DNA of 14,141 bases from Candidatus Auribacterota bacterium (GTDB lineage Bacteria; Auribacterota; JAFGBW01), in assembly GCA_016932965.1 (NCBI GenBank), contig JAFGBW010000234.1, positions 1-14,141 of the forward strand, read 5' to 3'. The notes beneath the pieces were generated by a model. The model was not told the DNA's origin and did no database searches. It saw nothing but the letters and a program-made list of their open reading frames with translations. Both the position numbers and the translations under genes were made by a program. The stretch's first letter is position 1; each line of letters opens with the position of its first letter. Of this stretch, positions 1-8,266 are shown in pieces.

Positions 1-40
1 ATGAAACAGACATTGCAATAAATTGCAAAGACTGTTTCAT
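1..40. repeat. 40-bp near-perfect palindrome at the window edge
   Basis: Positions 1-9 (ATGAAACAG) pair with 32-40 (CTGTTTCAT), and 13-19 (TTGCAAT) pair with 22-28 (ATTGCAA). The centre of symmetry lies between bases 20 and 21. Only A10/A31, A12/A29 and the central AA fail to pair, while C11 pairs with G30. As RNA it would form a long hairpin, followed on + by TTTCGTTT, a poor U-tract. It could be the terminator of a gene left of the window, an operator, or a transposon or REP-like repeat unit. No other copy is visible in this window. The symmetry is seen directly; the role is unknown. Confidence 0.6.
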
Positions 41-465
41 TTCGTTTCTGACGCTCCACTTTTTACTCATTCCATATCCCAAAAAAACGCTTCAGAAATA
101 ATTCCCCGCTTCCCCTGCCCGCTAAATCTATCTCACCGTAAAATCTAAAAACAAAATCTCTATCTGCGTTTATTATCCGGCTTGGGCTCTAGATTTGATG
201 AAGGCAGGCTCTCACCCTTAGTCACCCCGTTAAATATTCTCCTCTGTGCCGAAGGTAGTGCCGATCCCCTGATGCTAAACCACTCCACGCCAGCCAGTCA
301 GCGGAGAAAGCCGCAAAATACATTTTGAACAGGAAGGAGGGATAAAAGTCATTTTTTAAATGGATAAAATAGCCCAGATTCATTATCATCCAAGGTCTTA
401 TGAGAAAAAGGGAAAGATAGTTTTGGGAGTCTACGTTCCTTAAATTCTATTATAAAGGAAAAACA
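41..465. other. Gene-free left flank
   Basis: I see no convincing coding frame, RNA gene or repeat here. The presumed promoter of the defence operon must lie in this stretch or further left, but no pair of -35 and -10 boxes stands out. A weak TATTAT at 448-453 is too close to the 466 start codon to be a normal promoter with a leader. The only clear signal is the ribosome binding site AAAGGAA at 454-460. Confidence 0.5.
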
Positions 466-3117
466 ATGCCATATTCTTCATATTTAACACCTAGGAAAGA
501 AGTCTTAACTCCTGAAGGGGTTAATGGAATCATTGATGTCGCTAATATTGCTTCTGACCAGGAGGGAAAAATTGAGGCAAAGCCTGAATTATTCTTTAAT
601 CTCACCTATCCTACCTCAGACATTAAAAGAGTACTTGAACAAATCAATTTACGTTTTAATTCAAAAAAAGCTTCAGCCGGGTTATTTTTATTTGAAGCTT
701 TAAAAGGGAGCGGAAAATCTCATCTTCTTTTATTGATTTATAATCTTTTTAAATATCGTGAAATTGCTGAAAAGTGGCTTGCTAACAATCAAATAGATTG
801 CGTTGTTCCTGAAGATGATTTTGTTGTTGTTTTGAATAAATTTACTGATAACCCAGAATCAAAAATATGGAACATGATTTTTGAAAAATTGGGAGTTGCA
901 CCGGAAGCTGGGCCTACACATCCCAAGCTCAAAGATTTTGAAAAAGCACTAGGGAAGAAAAAAATAGTTCTTATTTTTGATGAACTTGAACAGGGAATCC
1001 GCTGCATAAGCGATCCGGCTTTGCAGGCTCAGAATATTGCGTTTCTTCAAATGCTTTCTGAATACGGCAATCGTTCAAAAAACGTGACCGTTTTCGCAAG
1101 CATCTATAGCGACAGGGAAGAACCGGGAAGTACTCTAAAACGCGTGTCCAGATGTACGGTTCAGTTGAATAATCCAAAAGATAGAAATGCCGTTATTCTT
1201 CACAGGTTGTTCGAAAATTGGGTAACCCTGGATAAAAGCCAAATCCTGCCTGTGATCGCTTCTTACCTGGAACTCTGGAAAAAACATTGTTCCTTTGACC
1301 CAGAAATCCAAAAAGAATGTTTTCTTCAAAGCTACCCCTTTACGCCCTCACTTATGGAAATTGTTCAAAAGAGAATTCCCTCAAGAGGAGGCTTTCAAAA
1401 TGTTCGCGGTTCTCTTGAATTTCTTGGTAATCTGGTAAGGTTGACCTGGAACCAAACTGATATAATTACTCCAGGTGACGCTTCTCTTGATGATAAGGCA
1501 AATACTATTCTCCTCAGGGATTTGGATATTGGCGGTGAGGTTATAAACAGAGCGTTCGAAAATTCAGAAGAACTGAAAGCCCGATTGCCTCTTTCTAAAA
1601 AACTGTCTTCCTGCGTGCTTCTTTATACTTTAACAGGAGTTGGTGGCACAAAAGGGGCATTAAAGGAAGAACTTTGCCTTGATATACTTTCTCCTGCTCA
1701 GGATATTAATCAAATAGAACTTACCCTTCAGGGTTTTTCTAAATATGCCTCCTATTTCCATTCTGGTAACGGCAGATATTATTTTGATCTTCAGGAAAAT
1801 TCCGAGGCAAAGATTGAAGCAGGGTCACTCCGTTTTTCAGATCATGAAGCTTATATATTTTTGTGCTCAATTTATCAGGAGGAGATTTTCCGGGATTGTT
1901 CTTGTAGTGTTATTTACAATCAGGTTGACACAACAAAAGAACGCTTAAAAGAAATGGATAAAAATCGTTTGAGATTTATTCTTTCCACTCGTTTATTAAC
2001 ACAGGAGGAACGGCATAACCTGTATTTTGGCATAGAAAACAGAAATTTGCTAATTCTTATAGAGCCTAAAGACACTTCTTTTAATATGGCAGTTGATAAG
2101 GATCTTTTAAAATGGGTAAAAAGAATAATGGCTGCAAAGCCACTGCTAAATGAAACAGAGGACAGTAGTAAAAAAGCAGATTATGAAAAAATTAAAAAAA
2201 ATGATCTTGGAAATATTCTTGATAGAATAAAAAAAGCGGGTTTTGTATTCCTTCATTGGGAAAATTATGGGGAATTGATAAGTGATGATTTGCTTGAAAG
2301 AGAACCCTTATCTTGTGATGGCTCAAAAGACAAAATTTTAGAGAGGCTCTCTCAGGATTATTTTCCTGAAATAACAATGCAGGAACATATCGAAAGTCGT
2401 CTTGCTAATATCAAGCAGAGGTTGGTTAAAGAGGTAAGAACAGAGTATATTTCCACTTTAAGCTTTCCGGTTCCTGTCTATGACGATAGGGTGACAAAAG
2501 CTTTGATTGCCTTATGCAGAAGTGGACTAATAGGTATTCAGCACTCTCATGGAAATTATTGCAGAACAAGACCTGATTTGTCTGATGCAGAATTGATGCA
2601 GGCAAGAATTGTTGATCCTTTTGAAGATAAACCCAGGGTTACTCAAACCACCTGTCCCAGATGTAGTTCACTTCCCTGTAAATGCGTTACGGTGTCCCCT
2701 GAGCCTGCACTCCCTGGAAGTAGCGCTTTAATAAAATGTCCACAGTGCAACACTTCTCCGTGTATTTGCAAAAAAGCTCAGGAGGTCAGAGAAAGAATTC
2801 TGCCTTGTTCTAGCCTTCTTGCCTTGCGCCAGGCGCTTGCTTTTAAGCTCGAACAATACGAAAACGTTAAGATTACCCGTATTCAGTACAAGATCTTTTT
2901 GGAAAAACCAGACCTTGGTGATCTTGCAGTTCTGCCTCAATCTTTACGTGGGTCACTTACAGGCAGGGCTGATTTGACGGCTGAAATAGTAATTACAAAA
3001 ACAGGTATACTTTCCAAGGCGGAACTTGAACAGCAGGTTGAAAAACTTCCCCTTTTGCCTGAGGCCAGCTATTCTGCGGATATCCTCCTGGAAACCGAGA
3101 TGAAACATGGTTCCTGA
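466..3117 (+). CDS. DUF499-like / BrxC-like AAA+ ATPase of a defence system
   Basis: This 883-aa P-loop ATPase is the probable motor or switch of the defence complex. Seen: an N-terminal segment ending in PELFFNLTYPT, which resembles DUF499 proteins; a Walker A GSGKS at residues 81-85; and a Walker B IVLIFDE with D172 and E173. A long helical region follows, with a winged-helix-like stretch around 665-715. Two cysteine clusters of form C-x2-C-x4-C-x-C (C730/733/738/740 and C758/761/766/768) probably bind zinc. It is shorter than a typical BrxC/PglY (about 1,200 aa). The start is supported by AAAGGAA at 454-460, 5-6 nt upstream. It heads the operon, and its stop overlaps pglZ by 11 bp, implying translational coupling. 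The nucleotide-binding ATPase call is firm; assignment to DUF499 rather than BrxC rests on remembered motifs. Confidence 0.8.
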   Translation: MPYSSYLTPRKEVLTPEGVNGIIDVANIASDQEGKIEAKPELFFNLTYPTSDIKRVLEQINLRFNSKKASAGLFLFEALKGSGKSHLLLLIYNLFKYREIAEKWLANNQIDCVVPEDDFVVVLNKFTDNPESKIWNMIFEKLGVAPEAGPTHPKLKDFEKALGKKKIVLIFDELEQGIRCISDPALQAQNIAFLQMLSEYGNRSKNVTVFASIYSDREEPGSTLKRVSRCTVQLNNPKDRNAVILHRLFENWVTLDKSQILPVIASYLELWKKHCSFDPEIQKECFLQSYPFTPSLMEIVQKRIPSRGGFQNVRGSLEFLGNLVRLTWNQTDIITPGDASLDDKANTILLRDLDIGGEVINRAFENSEELKARLPLSKKLSSCVLLYTLTGVGGTKGALKEELCLDILSPAQDINQIELTLQGFSKYASYFHSGNGRYYFDLQENSEAKIEAGSLRFSDHEAYIFLCSIYQEEIFRDCSCSVIYNQVDTTKERLKEMDKNRLRFILSTRLLTQEERHNLYFGIENRNLLILIEPKDTSFNMAVDKDLLKWVKRIMAAKPLLNETEDSSKKADYEKIKKNDLGNILDRIKKAGFVFLHWENYGELISDDLLEREPLSCDGSKDKILERLSQDYFPEITMQEHIESRLANIKQRLVKEVRTEYISTLSFPVPVYDDRVTKALIALCRSGLIGIQHSHGNYCRTRPDLSDAELMQARIVDPFEDKPRVTQTTCPRCSSLPCKCVTVSPEPALPGSSALIKCPQCNTSPCICKKAQEVRERILPCSSLLALRQALAFKLEQYENVKITRIQYKIFLEKPDLGDLAVLPQSLRGSLTGRADLTAEIVITKTGILSKAELEQQVEKLPLLPEASYSADILLETEMKHGS

Positions 3118-4078
3118 AGAACTGATAAAAAAATTACTTCAGCCTGGCCCAAGACTTGGCTGGCTTAAAGAATGGCTTTCCAGGGAAGTCTGGAGTTCTG
3201 AAAATTATCAGGAGTTATCCCCGCTGGACTATCTGAACAGGGGAGAGAAAATCATCTGTGATTTTGAAGAACTCCTTGTTTCTGCCGCAGAGCAGGTGTA
3301 TGACGAACTTATTTCTTCTGCTGAAAAACAATTTTCTATTCCTGACGCCTTAAAGGATAAAGATACAGCCGTTGTTATTTTTGACGGGCTTTCCGTTCGG
3401 GAAATGCCCATGCTTAAAGTTCTGGCTGAAAAGTCAGGTATGAAAATCAAAACCGCTGATTATTCACTTTCAAGCGTCCCTTCTGAAACTCTTGATTTTA
3501 TAGAACAAAAAATTCAAGTGGGCCGTATAGCTCCCTCCCTTTTCCCTTCCAGAAAAGAATTTAAGGAAAAAGGAATTTCTGCTTTTTATGTTTCAGGCCA
3601 CAATGAAACAGTAACACTTTCCGGAAATAATTCTATGCTTCTCTGGTCTTCCTTTCCAGACAATACCTATAAAGACAGCGGAGCTCGTTTTGACTCCCAC
3701 TTCAGTAATATCAGAGATGTTTTTGAAACAGCCTGGATAAATTGTGTTCAGGCAATTAGAAATAAAAAACGTATAATTATCACCAGTGATCATGGCTATA
3801 TCTTTCTGGGTTCTGGTCTTGATTTTCCAAGAAATACAAAAGATTTGAGGGTTCTTAATGATATTTTCGGCAATGAACGTTGTGTGTCCCTGGACAAACT
3901 TAAAGGGGTTGAGACTCTGGAGGATGTTTATCTTGATAAAGTAAGGAACCTAGCCCTGCTTAAAGGCAGGGTTAAAACAGTTGGTACCGGTTCCGCCGCC
4001 TCCAGGCTTTATAAGCACGGTGGACTTTCCTTGATGGAAATGTTCACCCCCTGGCTTGAACTGGAAATAAAAGGATAA
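3107..4078 (+). CDS. pglZ: Minimal PglZ-domain protein (alkaline-phosphatase fold)
   Basis: A PglZ family protein, the signature component of BREX and related defence systems, with an alkaline-phosphatase-superfamily fold. Seen: VVIFDGLSVREMP with the metal-ligand-type D93, SGHNE with H165, IIITSDHGYIFLG with D228 and H229, and the characteristic C-terminal HGGLSLMEMFTPW. These are the usual PglZ landmarks in the usual order. At 323 aa it is little more than the catalytic domain, whereas BREX PglZ proteins are commonly 700-850 aa with large N-terminal regions. The ATG at 3107 lies inside the end of the ATPase gene (11-bp overlap), so expression is probably coupled. The next gene starts 7 nt after its stop. 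Family assignment is strong; the enzymatic substrate is unknown even for known PglZ proteins. Confidence 0.88.
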   Translation: MVPEELIKKLLQPGPRLGWLKEWLSREVWSSENYQELSPLDYLNRGEKIICDFEELLVSAAEQVYDELISSAEKQFSIPDALKDKDTAVVIFDGLSVREMPMLKVLAEKSGMKIKTADYSLSSVPSETLDFIEQKIQVGRIAPSLFPSRKEFKEKGISAFYVSGHNETVTLSGNNSMLLWSSFPDNTYKDSGARFDSHFSNIRDVFETAWINCVQAIRNKKRIIITSDHGYIFLGSGLDFPRNTKDLRVLNDIFGNERCVSLDKLKGVETLEDVYLDKVRNLALLKGRVKTVGTGSAASRLYKHGGLSLMEMFTPWLELEIKG

Positions 4079-4088
4079 TGAAAAATTG
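4071..4088 (+). promoter_or_regulatory. Ribosome binding site deciding a TTG start
   Basis: AAGGA at 4071-4075 overlaps the last codons of pglZ and lies 10 nt before TTG at 4086. The nearby ATG at 4078-4080, overlapping the pglZ stop, reads only Met-Lys-Asn before TGA and cannot start the methyltransferase. TTG is therefore the best-supported start, giving the conserved DUF1156 N-terminus. Confidence 0.6.
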
Positions 4089-7064
4089 AAACGCGCAATT
4101 GAAGACAGTTTCCCGATAGTGGAGATCAATAAATTGGCAGTGCCTGAAAGGAACGCCTTTAAGCCGATTTACCAAATGCATAAATGGTTTGCAAGACGCT
4201 CTTCCTGTGTGTTTCGGGCCATTCTTCTTGGAGCAATGAAGCCCTCTGGTACGGATATAATGCAGGAATTTTATAAAGATCATACCAGCGATCCGGACAC
4301 AAACGGAGTTTCAATCCTTGACACTTTCATGGGCGGAGGAACTACGGTTATTGAGGCCTTAAGGCTTGGGTGTCATGTCACAGGAATTGATTTGAATCCT
4401 GTCGCCTGGTTTATTGTAAAAACAGAGGCAGAGCCGGTAGCGGTAGCGGACCTGGAGAAAGCGTTTGCAAGATTATCGGAGAGGAAAACAATCACAGGAA
4501 AACCGCTTAAGGAAGAATTATTAAGTCATTACAAAACAGCTTGCCCTTGTTGCGGCAATGAAGCGGATATTATTTATACCTTCTGGGTTAAGTCAGCTCT
4601 TTGCACTGATCCAAATTGCGGTAAACAGGTTCCGCTTTTTGGGGATTATATCATTTCCCAGAAATCTCCCAGTATCAAGTATGTTGCGGATTATGGCTGC
4701 GGTCATTGTGGAAAAACTTTTGATTTGGATCTGGATGCAGTTTCAATGACCGGCAAACAGGACTTGATGGTCAATAGCGGTAAGGATTCAGCAGGGGAAG
4801 GCAGGGCAAATAAACGCTGGACTGTTTATAATGAACACACTCATGAGGCAGACTGTCCCTGGTGTAATAAGAAGAATGAAAAGATTAATTTAAAACTTCT
4901 AAAAAATTCAAAGAAAAAAGTTCCAATGAATGTTTTGCTCTGTCCCCATTGTTACGGGGTCTGGCAATACAGGGGTAATTTACCAGAGACAGTCAATTGT
5001 CCAATATGCAAAAAAGACTATGACCCGAATAAGGGAAATATGGAGGACAAAAAATTTGTCTGCCCAACCTTTGGGACAAAAGACTCAGTGATTAATTCCC
5101 TGCGGCGTTTGCCTGAAGATGAGCTTTTGCCAGTGAAGCCTTACGCCGTTGAAGGTTATTGCAAGGCTTGTGATGAGTTCGGGGAGTTGAAAGAGTCAGG
5201 GGATTTATTTTCAAGGAATCAGGATAAAGGTCATTCTGAGGGAGCCTCCGGCGACCGAAGAATCCATCCTGCATCCTGCCTTCTTCAAAAATTCAATGGC
5301 AAATTTTTTAAAAAAATCGAACCTAAAGATTTAAAACGATATCAGGATGCGGAAAAGACTTTTGAAAAATTTAAAGATCAAATTCCCTATCCAAAGAGTT
5401 CAATTCCAGAAGGCGGCAACACAAATCAAATGATTAAACATAACTACCGCTTCTGGCACCAGATGTTCAATCCCCGGCAGCTTCTCTGCCTTGGCCTTCT
5501 GCTCAAAGCAATTGATGAGGAAAAAGACCAGAATCTTAAGGAAATGATGCTGAGTGCGTTTTTTACCATGATTGAAGCTAATAACTTATTTACAAGATAC
5601 AATCCTAAAGGGGATAAGAGCGAAGGCGTTTTTGCACGGCATGATTTTCAACCGAAATTAACAATTTGTGAAAGCAATATTTTTGGAGCTGATAAGGGTG
5701 CAAGGGCATTTAATAATAATGTTTCAAAAATTATCGAAGGTAAAAAATTCAATGTAAATCCTTTTGACCGTCAATTAATCTCCGACAAATTAATTAAAGT
5801 TGATTCTTCTGAAACCATAGCCATCAATTCCAACTCCCATCTGTTATGCCAGAATTCAGCAGAATTACAATCCTCTGGCATTCAACTGGTCATTACTGAC
5901 CCGCCATATGCAGGTAATGTGAATTATTCCGAACTGGCTGATTTCTTTTATGTCTGGCTCCGGCTTATTCTTAAAAAAACTTATCCCCATTTTGCCCCTG
6001 AATATACGCCCAAGCTTGAGGAAATTGTAGAAAATGCCACTCGTGGGAAATCAAACCAGGATTATCAGGACGGTCTGACTTCTGTATGGAAAAAATGTTA
6101 TGATGTCATGGATAATAACGGGCTTTTAATTTTTACTTTTCACCATGCTGAAGAAAGCGCCTGGGAATCCCTTCTTGAGTCGCTTTGCAATGCGGGCTTT
6201 TATCTGGAGGCAGTATATCCAATCCACGGTGAGGCAGAAAATTCCCTGCACCTCATGGACAAGGAAGCTATTTCCTATGATCTGATTCATGTCTGCAAAA
6301 AACGCATTGAAAAGAACGAAAAGAAAAAATCCTGGGCAGGCATCCGCTCTGAAATACGTAAAAAAGCAAGAGAAGAAATAAGTCTTATTGAGTCCGGAAG
6401 ATACGGCCAGGAAAAACTGCCTGCCTCAGACATCAATATTGTTCTGATCGGCAAGTGCCTTCAATTTTACAGCCTGCACTATGGAAACATAGTGGATTAT
6501 AAAGACGAGATCGTTCCGTTAAAAGAGGCACTGCGGAGCATTAAAATGATGGTGGAACAGTTTGCCTCCTCCACGAACCCTCTGCCTTCTGAATTGGAAA
6601 ATATTGATCGTGTAAGTTACGTTTATTTAACCTGTCTTTGCGACCGCATGGAAATAAAATCAGACGAAGTACACAAGGCAACCAGAGGGCTTCTTGAGCC
6701 GGACGAACTTATCAAGTCAGGCATTATGCGCAAAGGCCGTGCAAAGCGGGGCCGCACTTATGAAGTCAAAAATCCTAAAGAAAGGACAGAAGAGCTAGAA
6801 AAGATTTTCGGAAAAAAAGATTCAGAGGTTATGCAATTGTCTCTCTTTCCAGTAATGGAGGAAGAACGGTTCGATAAAATCCCTCTCGTAGATGTGCTTC
6901 ATCATCTCATGAATATTGCGGAAAAGGATGATAATCTTGTGCCCTGGCTTTCCAAATTTAAAATAATTATCCCGCAGGTGCGCAATGCCTTTGAATACCT
7001 GCAGAAAAAGAACCCGACTTTTCAGGAACCGCTTAAGAAAATTTTACAACTGATAGAAGTGTAA
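4086..7064 (+). CDS. Zn-ribbon adenine-N6 DNA methyltransferase (DUF1156/COG1743, PglXI-like)
   Basis: This 992-aa enzyme probably methylates adenine in host DNA to mark self. Seen: a DUF1156-type N-terminus (FPIVEINKLA then HKWFARR, residues 32-38); an AdoMet-binding motif DTFMGGGT at 79-86 followed by GIDLNPVAW; several CxxC zinc-ribbon pairs at roughly 153-310; and the catalytic DPPY at 605-608 followed by AGNVNYSELADFFYVWLR, typical of COG1743. Motif I precedes DPPY with about 500 residues between, an alpha-class-like order in which the insert could hold target recognition. The start is TTG at 4086, set by AAGGA at 4071-4075; the upstream ATG at 4078 stops after three codons. Residues 382-395 are encoded by an inserted dispersed repeat (separate entry). 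BREX type 3 PglXI is, from memory, the closest functional analogue. Confidence 0.87.
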   Translation: MKRAIEDSFPIVEINKLAVPERNAFKPIYQMHKWFARRSSCVFRAILLGAMKPSGTDIMQEFYKDHTSDPDTNGVSILDTFMGGGTTVIEALRLGCHVTGIDLNPVAWFIVKTEAEPVAVADLEKAFARLSERKTITGKPLKEELLSHYKTACPCCGNEADIIYTFWVKSALCTDPNCGKQVPLFGDYIISQKSPSIKYVADYGCGHCGKTFDLDLDAVSMTGKQDLMVNSGKDSAGEGRANKRWTVYNEHTHEADCPWCNKKNEKINLKLLKNSKKKVPMNVLLCPHCYGVWQYRGNLPETVNCPICKKDYDPNKGNMEDKKFVCPTFGTKDSVINSLRRLPEDELLPVKPYAVEGYCKACDEFGELKESGDLFSRNQDKGHSEGASGDRRIHPASCLLQKFNGKFFKKIEPKDLKRYQDAEKTFEKFKDQIPYPKSSIPEGGNTNQMIKHNYRFWHQMFNPRQLLCLGLLLKAIDEEKDQNLKEMMLSAFFTMIEANNLFTRYNPKGDKSEGVFARHDFQPKLTICESNIFGADKGARAFNNNVSKIIEGKKFNVNPFDRQLISDKLIKVDSSETIAINSNSHLLCQNSAELQSSGIQLVITDPPYAGNVNYSELADFFYVWLRLILKKTYPHFAPEYTPKLEEIVENATRGKSNQDYQDGLTSVWKKCYDVMDNNGLLIFTFHHAEESAWESLLESLCNAGFYLEAVYPIHGEAENSLHLMDKEAISYDLIHVCKKRIEKNEKKKSWAGIRSEIRKKAREEISLIESGRYGQEKLPASDINIVLIGKCLQFYSLHYGNIVDYKDEIVPLKEALRSIKMMVEQFASSTNPLPSELENIDRVSYVYLTCLCDRMEIKSDEVHKATRGLLEPDELIKSGIMRKGRAKRGRTYEVKNPKERTEELEKIFGKKDSEVMQLSLFPVMEEERFDKIPLVDVLHHLMNIAEKDDNLVPWLSKFKIIIPQVRNAFEYLQKKNPTFQEPLKKILQLIEV
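5229..5265 (+). repeat. Dispersed TCATTCTGAG..GAAGAATC repeat inserted in frame in the methyltransferase
   Basis: The stretch starting GGTCATTCTGAGGGAG and ending CGACCGAAGAATCC matches the consensus of a short dispersed repeat that I recall as common in intergenic DNA of many bacteria. Here it lies inside the coding frame and encodes residues 382-395 (GHSEGASGDRRIHP) without a frameshift or stop. The ends ATTCT and AGAAT are inverted, so it can fold. It falls in a hydrophilic linker just before the conserved FNGKFFKKIEP segment. Recognition is from memory of the consensus, not a search. Confidence 0.6.
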
Positions 7065-7080
7065 GTTTTTGTTTAAAAAG

Positions 7081-7109
7081 TTGTGATTTAATTATTTTTT
7101 ATTTATAAT
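7081..7109 (+). promoter_or_regulatory. Sigma-70-like promoter of the toxin-antitoxin pair
   Basis: TTGTGA at 7081-7086 and a perfect TATAAT at 7104-7109 are separated by exactly 17 nt in the gap after the methyltransferase. Transcription would begin near 7116 and give a short leader carrying the binding site AAGGGGAT just before the 7144 start. This gives the toxin-antitoxin pair, and possibly the downstream genes, a promoter separate from that of the upstream operon. The antitoxin may repress it, as many type II antitoxins do, but I see no clear operator palindrome. Confidence 0.65.
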
Positions 7110-7143
7110 ACAAACATCAATTGACAATCTAAAAGGGGATAAA

Positions 7144-7854
7144 ATGTCAGATAAATTATTTACAGATCCTAAAACCAAACCTGTTTATTATTTATCAGAA
7201 GCCGCGCACTATTTGCGTGTAAACAAAATAACTCTAAGAAGTTGGGTGTATGGTCAGCCATCTAAGACTAAAGGACATAAGAAATTAACTTCCCCGCTTA
7301 TTGAACCGGCTGGAAAACAGGGTCCAGAAAAATTAAGTTTTTTAAATCTGATTGAAGCCCATATTCTTTTTGCCTTAAGGCAAACCCATAAAGTAAAGAT
7401 GTCGGTTATTCGCAATGCCATTGATTATCTGAAAAAAAACAGGAACACACAGCATCCCTTGCTTGAAAAAGATATTATGACTGATGGTTATCATCTGTTC
7501 ATCAAGGAACTGGAAAAATATATCAGTATTTCAGAAGATGGACAGATCGTTATAAAGGACATCATGGAAAAATATATTCAGCGAATTGAGTGGGACAAGC
7601 AAGGTGTGCCGGTTCTTTTTTATCCTTACACAAGAAAGCCGTCTTCCTCCGTTGATTGTCCAAAAAATATTGTAATGGACCCGACTATTGCTTTTGGCCG
7701 TCCTGTTGTTTCAGGAACAAGAATTACGACAGCCTTTATCTTTGAGAGATACTCTGCCGGTGACAGTATTCACGATATTGTAAAGGATTATGGTCTAAAA
7801 ACTCAGGATGTTGAAGAAGCCCTACGGAATGAAACGCAAAGAACAGCCGCCTAA
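7144..7854 (+). CDS. VapB45-like antitoxin: HTH plus C-terminal DUF433
   Basis: This 236-aa protein is the probable antitoxin and autoregulator of the pair. Seen: a MerR-like helix-turn-helix at residues 14-33 (YLSEAAHYLRVNKITLRSWV), a middle region rich in hydrophobic and basic residues, and a DUF433 domain from about 172 to the end, with the family-typical DPTIAFGRPVVSGTRI followed by GDSIHDIVKDYGL. Size and layout agree with Mycobacterium tuberculosis VapB45 (Rv2018, about 239 aa, from memory). AAGGGG lies just upstream of the ATG, and a good promoter precedes it. The toxin gene overlaps its end by 26 bp, the usual coupled arrangement. Its position inside a defence operon is unusual and may tie the toxin's control to the integrity of that operon. 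Confidence 0.82.
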   Translation: MSDKLFTDPKTKPVYYLSEAAHYLRVNKITLRSWVYGQPSKTKGHKKLTSPLIEPAGKQGPEKLSFLNLIEAHILFALRQTHKVKMSVIRNAIDYLKKNRNTQHPLLEKDIMTDGYHLFIKELEKYISISEDGQIVIKDIMEKYIQRIEWDKQGVPVLFYPYTRKPSSSVDCPKNIVMDPTIAFGRPVVSGTRITTAFIFERYSAGDSIHDIVKDYGLKTQDVEEALRNETQRTAA

Positions 7855-8239
7855 GCAATTCTGGCTGGTTCTTGATGAAAACTTATCCGGCCATTCAATT
7901 TATAATGTGCTCAAAAAAGAAAATCTTTCTGTTAAACAAATGATAGAGTTCGCAGACAGAGGCGCTTCAGATGAAGTATTAATCAGACTATTGACAAAAC
8001 ATAAGGACTGTTACCTTTTAACCCGTGACGGGGATTTTAGATACAAACCTTCTGTTAAAGCGGCCCTTATGGAATCCAATCTTGGGGTTTTTGTTATTAC
8101 TTCTTCAGGATCAAAAACCGGGAGTGAAATTGCAGTAATTATAATAAAGGCATGGAAAAGAATTGAGAAATTTATTAAAAAAAATAAAAAACCTTTTGTG
8201 GGTAAAATTTCTTCTGATGGCTATGTCAGTTTAAGTTAA
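7829..8239 (+). CDS. VapC45-like toxin, DUF5615 PIN-like ribonuclease
   Basis: A predicted PIN-like (Mut7-C/DUF5615) nuclease toxin of 136 aa. Seen: the N-terminal acidic motif LDENLSG (D16, E17), IEFADRGASDEVL, then LLTRDGDFR (D67 and D69) and VFVITSS. This acidic pattern is typical of the family, whose members cleave RNA. The size fits M. tuberculosis VapC45 (Rv2019, about 138 aa, from memory). An in-frame ATG at 7808 would add seven residues, but 7829 places the start closer to the conserved core and leaves a 26-bp overlap with the antitoxin. The acidic residues are intact, so the toxin looks active. RNA cleavage is inferred from the family. Confidence 0.8.
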   Translation: MKRKEQPPKQFWLVLDENLSGHSIYNVLKKENLSVKQMIEFADRGASDEVLIRLLTKHKDCYLLTRDGDFRYKPSVKAALMESNLGVFVITSSGSKTGSEIAVIIIKAWKRIEKFIKKNKKPFVGKISSDGYVSLS

Positions 8240-8266
8240 AGATTGTATGGGGGAGTATAGAATGAA

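Noticed and set aside
448-453. TATTAT as a -10 box with TTGGGA (423-428) as -35
   Set aside because: The spacer is 19 nt and the start point would fall at or inside the ribosome binding site, so it is not a convincing promoter.
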